Positions 1 to 5,849 of a stretch of 25,608 nucleotides of DNA are shown piece by piece. Position 1 is the stretch's first letter; every line of letters starts with the position of its first letter. Under the pieces are notes generated by a model. That model was not told where the DNA came from. It ran no database searches and worked only from the letters and a program-made list of their open reading frames with translations. The translations under genes and the position numbers were made by a program. This DNA comes from a virus. The stretch covers positions 1 to 25,608 of IMG/VR virus record IMGVR_UViG_3300009285_002253. One strand, 5' to 3'.

Positions 1-582
1 TCCAGTTGCAACGGGTTCAATGTCTTTTCTTTTTCTTGCCTTGTATAGTTTTTCATGTTGTTCCAAATCATCTACAATATTCCCATCTGAAATAATGTTT
101 TCAGACCTTGTATTCTTTGCTATAACATCTTGAAAAATTCGTATAGCGGTTTTCGTATCGCCTTTTGTGTATGATTCGCCCGATTGCACAAGAGCAAACT
201 GGATATTTCGCAATTCATATAATTCAATTAGCAAATCTTTATCAGCTTCAACTTTTTGCATATCCGATTCGGATAATGTGCGGTATACCCTTTCGGCAGC
301 GCCCAACCACAATTTCAGTTGCTTCGATCTTTTTTCATACTTTTGTATAAATGTCATATACCGTTTTACATAACGCTTGAATTTCGATATATCGGGCAAT
401 GCCCCATATTTACGGTAGTATGCGCCAGCTATACGATATGCGTCTATATGAAAAACATCGGTAAAATATTCGCGCTGAATAGTATCGTATGTGAATACCT
501 CTTTTGCAAAATTAATGTTTTGCAAAAGGTTGCGGATTATATTTCTTTCCGCAACAATGTCATAGTTATTATTTACTTCCAT
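1..582 (-). CDS. Probable DnaB-like replicative helicase, N-terminal part (cut by left edge)
   Basis: The frame starting with ATG at 582-580 stays open for 194 codons and runs off the left edge. The start overlaps the upstream stop by one base (TAATG), which implies translational coupling. The visible residues form a mostly helical N-terminal domain. They end in a charged stretch followed by IEPVATG. DnaB-family helicases have a similar 'PTGF..LD' junction just before the RecA-like ATPase domain, and about 190 residues is a usual length for the part before it. The Walker motifs would lie outside the window, so the call rests on this junction and on position after an initiator-like and a loader-like gene. 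Its role would be to unwind DNA at the phage fork. Another RecA-fold ATPase remains possible. Confidence 0.5.
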   Translation of the reverse strand, partial: MEVNNNYDIVAERNIIRNLLQNINFAKEVFTYDTIQREYFTDVFHIDAYRIAGAYYRKYGALPDISKFKRYVKRYMTFIQKYEKRSKQLKLWLGAAERVYRTLSESDMQKVEADKDLLIELYELRNIQFALVQSGESYTKGDTKTAIRIFQDVIAKNTRSENIISDGNIVDDLEQHEKLYKARKRKDIEPVATG

Positions 583-956
583 TATTGTTTGTATGCTTTG
601 TTGGATTTTTCATATTCCACCCTTATTGAATCCGGCATTTCTTTTTTAGCTTCTGGATAGAGTTCATAAAAATTCGGTTTGTATCTACTGTTTTGCTTCT
701 TCTTTTCCTTATTCCAGCACAATACATTACTCGCACCTATTTTTTTAGAGACACCGCTATCCACTATTTTAAATTGTATCCCGAATCTTTTATATAATTT
801 TTTGCACAAAAGTTTCGCCTTGTCATAATCTTTTGTGTGTGCCGCTTCGTTGCGCCAGTGCGTATACTCGATATATCTTGAATATCCGTACCGTTTTGCC
901 GATACATAAAACCGCCACATGCCAAACTTGCCACGCACAATTAAATAATATCTCAT
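582..956 (-). CDS. Hypothetical protein, 124 aa, basic and aromatic
   Basis: I do not recognise this protein. It starts at ATG (956-954), overlapping the upstream stop by four bases (ATGA), and its own stop overlaps the next start by one base. It is therefore part of a coupled replication operon. The product is strongly basic, with many Lys, Arg and Tyr (for example KLLCKKLYKRFG and NKEKKKQ). The N-terminus (MRYYLIVRGKFGMWRFYVS) looks like paired beta strands. Such small basic proteins in replication modules often bind nucleic acid, but no motif here proves it. No signal peptide or membrane segment is seen. Confidence 0.6.
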   Translation of the reverse strand: MRYYLIVRGKFGMWRFYVSAKRYGYSRYIEYTHWRNEAAHTKDYDKAKLLCKKLYKRFGIQFKIVDSGVSKKIGASNVLCWNKEKKKQNSRYKPNFYELYPEAKKEMPDSIRVEYEKSNKAYKQ

Positions 957-1438
957 ATTATTCTACCATCCGTTGTTTCGCATTTTTCAACTTCCAAACA
1001 ACCTACATATTTCTTCGCGTAATATTGTTGTATACTCGCTAAAGTATCTTCTGTTCTTTTAAATGCCACCAACTCATCTTGCAACCTACATACAAGCGTT
1101 TCCACATGATGTAAATATTCTTGCCGATCTTTGCGGATTCTTTTTGCAAATGGGAGTTTCAAATTTTTTGCATCTACGATTTTCATTGTTGGTAATTCGT
1201 TTTTTATTGGAAGCATTTCACATCCGCAATTGTCGCTTGCATAATACGGACCTTTATGTATATGTATACCCGATGCCGCGATAATCATTGCTTCATTTCT
1301 GTGATAACAAAAACGTATCCCGCCCAAAAATTCTATAACTGGTATACACCAACATTCCGGGTAATTATGTTTCTTTCCTTCCAAGTTTACAGGCATGAAA
1401 TGCAAATCGTTTTTAAAAGATTCAATGCGATATATCAT
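953..1438 (-). CDS. Hypothetical protein, 161 aa, Cys/His-containing
   Basis: Unrecognised. ATG at 1438-1436 is preceded by GAGG about eight bases upstream, a good ribosome binding site, nine bases after the loader-like gene ends. The N-terminal half is rich in Cys and His (PECWCIP, RFCYHRNEA, GIHIHKG, DNCGCE). This could be a small metal-binding fold, although the spacing fits no standard zinc finger that I know. The C-terminal half, from about residue 95, is helical and charged and may form a short coiled coil. The gene lies between the helicase-loader-like and helicase-like genes, so a role in replication is plausible but only inferred from position. Confidence 0.6.
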   Translation of the reverse strand: MIYRIESFKNDLHFMPVNLEGKKHNYPECWCIPVIEFLGGIRFCYHRNEAMIIAASGIHIHKGPYYASDNCGCEMLPIKNELPTMKIVDAKNLKLPFAKRIRKDRQEYLHHVETLVCRLQDELVAFKRTEDTLASIQQYYAKKYVGCLEVEKCETTDGRII

Positions 1439-1447
1439 TTTACAACC

Positions 1448-2038
1448 TCACAATTCTATATGTTTGAAAGTAGTTGTTTCCGTTTGAAAATAACGTATCA
1501 AATCGCCGTACATTTCTTTTGCGCTTTCACCTGCGGGAGTGAAAGCGCTCAAAACAATTTGTGTGCTCTTGCCTTTCGACATTATATAATCAAAAATATA
1601 CACCAATCTTTCTTTTGTTTTATCATCCAATCTCGATTCCCGTATACCATGCACCGCGACAACTTGATATTTACTTAATAATCCTAGAGCTGCCATATCC
1701 ACAAACCCGGTATCAAAACTGTATGATCCTTTTCCCTTGTACAATGCATATATCAAATCTTCCATACGCAACATTACCGCACCGTATGAATATTTGTTTA
1801 ATTTCAATCTGTATTTTATGTAATTCGCAATAAACGCAGTGCCTTGTTTTACCGATGCTGCCGTTACCAACATTGCATCATTTGTTAAATACTCATTGCA
1901 TCCTGTAATATTACCTAACCAAAACTTTTCCGGCACTCCAGCATTATTCATGTGTATGCACTCGCTCACACGTTTCCTGCCGTATGTTTCGCGCATACCC
2001 TTTATACTCTTTTGTGATATTACAAATGGATTATCCAA
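1448..2038 (-). CDS. DnaC/IstB-like helicase loader with degenerate ATPase motifs
   Basis: A 196-residue protein that follows the DnaC/IstB AAA+ pattern. Residues 55-100 match the region that in DnaC reads 'GLLLYGPVGTGKT.LA.AIA..L', and 'LLVIDDIG......ELL..II..R...GKPTIITSN' corresponds to residues 120-165. The catalytic residues are absent. Walker A is AASVKQGT (about 60-67), without GKT, and the Walker B position reads VVAVHGIR, without the paired acids. Arginine and hydrophobic framework positions remain. It would load the replicative helicase at the origin without hydrolysing ATP, as phage loaders such as lambda P do by a different fold. The start is probably TTG at 2038, with AGGA nine bases upstream. 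ATG at codon 15 is the alternative. Confidence 0.42.
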   Translation of the reverse strand: MDNPFVISQKSIKGMRETYGRKRVSECIHMNNAGVPEKFWLGNITGCNEYLTNDAMLVTAASVKQGTAFIANYIKYRLKLNKYSYGAVMLRMEDLIYALYKGKGSYSFDTGFVDMAALGLLSKYQVVAVHGIRESRLDDKTKERLVYIFDYIMSKGKSTQIVLSAFTPAGESAKEMYGDLIRYFQTETTTFKHIEL

Positions 2039-2052
2039 AATTCACAGTCCTG

Positions 2053-2119
2053 TTCTAAGCGTTTGAAAATTGCAAGGGTGTGCGAATGTATACCAAGCAA
2101 GAGAAAATCGATTCTAGGG
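2053..2119 (-). promoter_or_regulatory. Copy B of a duplicated 67-bp intergenic element
   Basis: Read on the minus strand, the element is CCCTAGAATCGATTT, exactly 43 bases, then CGCTTAGAA. The same two blocks with the same 43-base spacing occur at 3438-3504. Both copies also have ACCCT ending at spacer base 30, and each contains GTATAC. This copy ends 15 bases before the loader-like gene's start, so it is likely a phage promoter/operator or a 5'-UTR control element. No standard -35/-10 pair is convincing here. The rest of this 147-base gap holds a hairpin (CCCGCA/TGCGGG, 2136-2141 with 2159-2164, 17-base loop) just after the initiator gene. Confidence 0.5.
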
Positions 2120-2185
2120 TATTCTCTGTTCGTTTCCCGCACATAAGAGTAATACGTTTGCGGGTTGAATTTTCAAGAGCATACA

Positions 2186-3409
2186 TCAATAACTCCTATT
2201 CCGGCCTTTCATCGCTCCCCTGCTGTGGTAATATTCATGTATTGTTTTTTCTTTGAACAAAATATTAATGAATATCGCCGGGTTATTTACTTGGTCGAAT
2301 TTTTTGTCAAACGCCCAAACTAAATAATTACCAATATCGGCAGCACTTTTACCCATACGAATCATAATTCTTTTGCTATCGGCAGCGGCCTTTCTATCCC
2401 TGCCCGCATTATTGGTAAATGATCCGCTAAATATCGTACCAGTTTTTTTGTGATATAGCGCTTTTGTTATACCCAAAATATGCAATGCGTTCCAATGTTC
2501 CGCAATGGCAGGATTTTTTTTGTAATTCGCCAATTCATTTAACCACATTTTATTGTTATCCGTAGAGCGAATTAATAGTGTTTCTTTTTGTTCTTTCGCC
2601 GTTTCTTTTATCGCATATTTTTGCCTATTCGACATCATCTTGCCATCGCAAATAATTCGGTTTTTCCATGTCCCTTTAACGTCCAAACTTGCGAGAGATT
2701 CAAGGTGTTCATCCCTAAAAATCGTATTAGGACACAGCCTTGCGAATAATGCATGTATTTTATCGACAGTCATACTCATTTTCCCTATTACAACTACTTT
2801 TCTACTCTGTTTATTGCCTTTATTTTTGTTTAATTTCATTTTGGAACTACTTATAGTATATAAGCTATTAGAATTTACGTTATCTTTAAGATTAGGAATA
2901 TTAAGATTAGAATTAAAGAAGTTAGAAAAAGAGATTATGTTTAACACTACGCAAACTTCACCCAAAAAATCGCCCTTAACACTACATTGTTTTTTTCTAC
3001 CAAAAGTTTCTTTAACACTACGTAAAATTTCTTTTGTGTTATTATTCATGTATATATTCAAAAGTTTTATCACCTTTTGTTTTAAGTTTAAATCGGAATT
3101 TAGAACCTCTCTTATAACAAAAGATTTTTGTCTTTCGTTAAATCGATTTGTTGAGATATTAACAAAACTATCTTTTTTAAAATTCATTTTCGAATTTAGG
3201 AAAGCTCCTAATTTTTCAGAATTTTCAATACCACATTTAACAATAGTTTTTTCGATCTCTATTTTTTTACAATTTGAAAAATCTACTGTACATTTTTTCA
3301 AAAGTTCGGTCAAATCAATCGTAGGTTGAATTAACAAAACATTATCTTCTCTTATTTCAAAAGATGCCGTATAAACATTTTCCAAAACTGTTTGGCTCTG
3401 CTTTTTCAT
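2186..3409 (-). CDS. Putative replication initiation protein (lambda O-like organisation)
   Basis: A 407-residue protein with no family I can name by sequence. Three parts are visible. There is an N-terminal domain of about 165 residues. Next comes a flexible linker rich in Asn, Ser and Lys (about 165-205, with segments such as NSNLNIPN and KMKLNKNKGNKQ). The C-terminal basic domain of about 200 residues is rich in Lys, Arg and His. The DNA encoding the end of the first domain and the start of the linker carries three 10-base iterons and an AT-rich tandem repeat, as in lambda O, where the origin lies inside the initiator gene. A DnaC-like gene follows, as lambda P follows O. ATG at 3409 has GGAA about ten bases upstream. 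The initiator role is inferred from this organisation. A DNA-binding regulator is the main alternative. Confidence 0.45.
   Translation of the reverse strand: MKKQSQTVLENVYTASFEIREDNVLLIQPTIDLTELLKKCTVDFSNCKKIEIEKTIVKCGIENSEKLGAFLNSKMNFKKDSFVNISTNRFNERQKSFVIREVLNSDLNLKQKVIKLLNIYMNNNTKEILRSVKETFGRKKQCSVKGDFLGEVCVVLNIISFSNFFNSNLNIPNLKDNVNSNSLYTISSSKMKLNKNKGNKQSRKVVVIGKMSMTVDKIHALFARLCPNTIFRDEHLESLASLDVKGTWKNRIICDGKMMSNRQKYAIKETAKEQKETLLIRSTDNNKMWLNELANYKKNPAIAEHWNALHILGITKALYHKKTGTIFSGSFTNNAGRDRKAAADSKRIMIRMGKSAADIGNYLVWAFDKKFDQVNNPAIFINILFKEKTIHEYYHSRGAMKGRNRSY
2881..3021. repeat. Candidate replication origin: three iterons and an AT-rich tandem repeat
   Basis: The sequence TTAACACTAC occurs three times on the plus strand, at 2941-2950, 2976-2985 and 3012-3021, with spacings of 35 and 36 bases. 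Copies at 2941 and 3012 extend to TTTAACACTACGYAAA. The first spacing is not a multiple of three, so the copies are read as SVK, SVK and VVLN in the protein. Conservation is therefore in the DNA and not the protein. Beside them, at 2886-2895 and 2901-2910, TTAAGATTAG is repeated at a 15-base interval within a stretch that is nearly all A/T. This would suit a DNA-unwinding element. A related TCAACACTAC lies on the minus strand near 5727-5736. Confidence 0.5.
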
Positions 3410-3437
3410 GGGTATATTTCCGCTGTTTTGTTTTAAT

Positions 3438-3504
3438 TTCTAAGCGATTTTCACCGCATAGGGTATACTAACCTTGCCTAACGGCAAGTAAATCGATTCT
3501 AGGG
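3438..3504 (-). promoter_or_regulatory. Copy A of a duplicated 67-bp intergenic element
   Basis: This copy lies in the 124-base gap between the SNF2 helicase stop and the initiator gene, ending 29 bases before the initiator ATG. The minus strand reads CCCTAGAATCGATTT, 43 bases, CGCTTAGAA, the same blocks and spacing as at 2053-2119. The spacer contains a hairpin absent from copy B, CTTGCC-GTTA-GGCAAG (six-base-pair stem). A weak sigma70-like pair, TTTACT and TAGTAT with a 16-base gap, overlaps it. Likely a control region for the initiator gene; the binding factor is unknown. Confidence 0.5.
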
Positions 3505-3533
3505 CACTTTCTGCGCGAAATAAAATGCTTCCG

Positions 3534-5237
3534 TTACAACATTTCGAGTAGGTTTTGTCTTGTAATCCTCTTTTCAACATTCATATCATCCATAATGTCC
3601 GTTCCATCGTTTAATCTTGCGTACATTTTTTTATAGATTTTTTCTTCAATTGTATTTTTCGAGAAAAGATTTACAACAAATAATTGTGCATGCTTATTTG
3701 TCATTCTATCTATTCTGCCGACGCGCTGAACTAAATGTTGCGGGTTAAATGGGATGTCATAATTAATTAAATAATTTGCCGATGGAATATTATGAGATTC
3801 CCGCAACACATCCGTTGTTACCAAAACTTTATATTTGTTATCCGCATTAAATTCGGTTAGTAATTTAAACCTTACTTTTGGTTTTATTGATTGCCCGACA
3901 ATACCTAATGCTTTTATTTTATTCGCGGCCAATTTTTCCAAAAGTTCTTCTGCCGGATCAATAAAATGCGAGAATATCACTACCCTATCTTTTGGTTCCA
4001 ATCCATCCATAAATTCCAGTATATCATCTATCTTCGCATTGCGTATATCCTTTCCTTCAACTAATGATCTAGGGCAATTAATACATCTTAATAGCTTACC
4101 GAACACCGTTAGCGGATTTAATTCTATATTATCCAAAATTTCAGATTTAATTTCTTTGTACAACCTGTATTGATCGGGATGCAATTCTATTTTGTGATCG
4201 ATATACAAAATATTCGGTAACTGTTCTTGTACGTTTTCTTTTAATCGCCGAATGAAGTACGGTTTAATTTTGCTTTTTGCCAGCTTCCGTTTTTTATCTT
4301 CCAAATATCCACCCCAAAAATTAGCAACAACAAAATGGAAAATAAATCGTCCGACGTGTTCGCCGAAAACATTTGTATCGATATGCGACCATATACCGAA
4401 AATATCAAGTATCGTTATTTCATAGAATGATGCGGATAAACCCAAAACAAAACGCACATTTCTGCTTAAATGCAATGCTTTTTTACTACGTTGCGCCCTT
4501 TTGTTTTTCAACATTTGAATTTCATCATATATAACCAAAACTTGATTTACCCATGCATAATTAAATACATCTTCATCTCTTATAAGTTGATCGTAGTTCA
4601 TTAGAATATAGATACCAGTGTACTGCCTTGCTTCATTCCATAGTTGTGTTCTGTTGTTCTTATCACCTTCAATGAGTATGCTTTTTCTATCTGTGAATTT
4701 TTCTATTTCCGCTTCCCAATTATATTTTGAAGTTGATTTGCACAACACTATTACATTATCGATTTCCCCTTCCGACATTAGAGATTCCGCAACTGCAATA
4801 GATTGCGGCGTTTTGCCTAACCCTACCGGATCACCAATAACAAACCCACCACAATTCATTAGAGCAATTTTTGCAGCAATTGCGCCTATAGTTTGAAACG
4901 GGAGCAATTGCCCTTTGGGTACTTTTGGAATATTGTCTATTCTTGAAAAATCTCTTGTGCTATTTTTCTTTTTTGCAAGCGTCCTTATTTCATTTGTCCA
5001 AAATTTATATTTATCCCAAATCTTTTTTGCATCATCCGTTACCGTGTAATCGATTTTGTATTTATCAAAATAGTATTTTAACAAAGTTATTTCTTGAACA
5101 TGGATGCACCAACTATTATTAATGTATTGAAACGATGGAATGAATTTCAACAAAACGCCTTTTGCATCTGCGGTTTGTCCGCGCATTACAACGGCGATAA
5201 TGTTTTTTGAATCGAAGTATTTTTGTAAAATAACCAT
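3534..5237 (-). CDS. SNF2-type superfamily 2 DNA helicase/translocase
   Basis: A 567-residue two-domain SF2 ATPase. The motifs are in order. A Q-like LLPFQ lies near 111-115. Motif I is GDPVGLGKT at 135-143, and motif II is DEIQ at 238-241 (DEAH or DEGH in most relatives). Motif III is GLSAS at 266-270, where SNF2 proteins usually have LTATP. The second RecA domain has RVVIFSHF near 418-425, a motif V-like segment near 472-485 and motif VI QRVGRIDR at 504-511. SNF2-like phage helicases of this size act in replication or recombination by moving along duplex DNA or remodelling forks. It opens the replication module, followed by an initiator-like gene. ATG at 5237 has only a weak AGG six bases upstream. 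The first 100 residues match nothing I recognise. Confidence 0.85.
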   Translation of the reverse strand: MVILQKYFDSKNIIAVVMRGQTADAKGVLLKFIPSFQYINNSWCIHVQEITLLKYYFDKYKIDYTVTDDAKKIWDKYKFWTNEIRTLAKKKNSTRDFSRIDNIPKVPKGQLLPFQTIGAIAAKIALMNCGGFVIGDPVGLGKTPQSIAVAESLMSEGEIDNVIVLCKSTSKYNWEAEIEKFTDRKSILIEGDKNNRTQLWNEARQYTGIYILMNYDQLIRDEDVFNYAWVNQVLVIYDEIQMLKNKRAQRSKKALHLSRNVRFVLGLSASFYEITILDIFGIWSHIDTNVFGEHVGRFIFHFVVANFWGGYLEDKKRKLAKSKIKPYFIRRLKENVQEQLPNILYIDHKIELHPDQYRLYKEIKSEILDNIELNPLTVFGKLLRCINCPRSLVEGKDIRNAKIDDILEFMDGLEPKDRVVIFSHFIDPAEELLEKLAANKIKALGIVGQSIKPKVRFKLLTEFNADNKYKVLVTTDVLRESHNIPSANYLINYDIPFNPQHLVQRVGRIDRMTNKHAQLFVVNLFSKNTIEEKIYKKMYARLNDGTDIMDDMNVEKRITRQNLLEML

Positions 5238-5260
5238 AGCCTGTTTTTGTTTAGATAAAA

Positions 5261-5290
5261 TTACCCCTGCCGATTGTGCGACAGGGGTAA
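5261..5290. terminator. Intrinsic terminator after the 129-aa gene
   Basis: A nine-base-pair inverted repeat, TTACCCCTG (5261-5269) and CAGGGGTAA (5282-5290), with two more G-C pairs beyond a mismatch and a six-base loop. On the minus strand it is followed by AATTTTATC, and it begins 23 bases after the stop codon of the 129-residue gene. On the plus strand it is followed by AAAATAAAA, so it works best for minus-strand transcripts. It separates the single-gene unit from the replication module. Confidence 0.75.
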
Positions 5291-5313
5291 AATAAAATAC
5301 GTGAATTGTTTTG

Positions 5314-5703
5314 TTATACTGATTTCAGCGTCAAACCCTTTGCCAAAACCGGCCAACTGCCTTTGCCGTATTTGTCATTCAATCCCTGTACGGCAGCGGA
5401 TAGGAGCATTTCAAATGCATACCCATCAATTGATTCAAGGAAAAACGCCCAACCTTTGAATGCTACCAAATCATCCAACACAAGTGCTGCAACCTTGATA
5501 CGTTCTTCTTCGCTGCATAGATGATATTCGGAGTAAATTATCTCTGTTGCGAATACAACCTTCTTCGCAATGAAATAAATATCCTTGAATGATTTAATCG
5601 CATTCGCCCAGCTACCGAATGACAGATTGCCGATAGCATCGAAAACACCTTCCTCTAAAAGCATTTGTTTTGCTTTTTCCACCGCGATTTGTAAATTGCC
5701 CAT
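5314..5703 (-). CDS. Hypothetical protein, 129 aa, in its own transcription unit
   Basis: I do not recognise this protein. The start is taken at ATG 5703-5701 because AGAGGTGG lies about six bases upstream; an 18-codon upstream extension has no such site. The product is mainly helical and mixed in charge (MGNLQIAVEKAKQMLLEE at the start). It has amphipathic rather than membrane-spanning segments, a single Cys and no signal peptide. It stands alone, with a promoter candidate and palindrome about 60 bases upstream and an intrinsic terminator directly downstream, between late structural genes and the replication genes. This arrangement is typical of an independently controlled phage gene (a moron, an anti-defence factor or a regulator), but none of these can be chosen from the sequence. 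Confidence 0.7.
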   Translation of the reverse strand: MGNLQIAVEKAKQMLLEEGVFDAIGNLSFGSWANAIKSFKDIYFIAKKVVFATEIIYSEYHLCSEEERIKVAALVLDDLVAFKGWAFFLESIDGYAFEMLLSAAVQGLNDKYGKGSWPVLAKGLTLKSV

Positions 5704-5760
5704 TGTTGCCACCTCTTTTGTTAATGTGTAGTGTTGAGGGTATAAAAAACCGTACAAAAG

Positions 5761-5789
5761 ATAATACGCGGCGCGTTTATATTTTTAAA
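5761..5789 (-). promoter_or_regulatory. Sigma70-like promoter candidate with overlapping palindrome
   Basis: On the minus strand, TTTAAA (5789-5784) and TATTAT (5766-5761) are separated by exactly 17 bases. The GC-rich perfect palindrome ACGCGnCGCGT (5766-5776) sits inside the spacer and touches the -10 box, as a repressor operator would. It is upstream of the 129-residue gene. The remaining part of this 146-base gap (5704-5849) is AT-rich and shows nothing else clear except the iteron-like TCAACACTAC near 5727. Confidence 0.45.
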
Positions 5790-5849
5790 TCTTGCGCTTG
5801 ATTAAACTATCTTTTGTTATATTGCCGATTATTTTACCTTTTATTTTAT

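Noticed and set aside
2136-2164. Hairpin after the initiator gene as an intrinsic terminator
   Set aside because: The stem is only six base pairs with a 17-base loop and no T-run; kept only as a note in the intergenic entry.
2553-3329. Plus-strand open frame of 258 codons opposite the initiator gene
   Set aside because: It is a hydrophobic, Phe/Leu/Ser-rich translation of the reverse complement of a Lys/Asn-rich gene, lacks a ribosome site and is the only large plus-strand candidate in this part; a shadow frame.
3438-3504. tRNA-like structure (hairpin CTTGCC/GGCAAG followed by ATCGATTC resembling a T loop)
   Set aside because: No acceptor or D arm can be paired, the T stem does not match, and copy B of the element lacks the hairpin.
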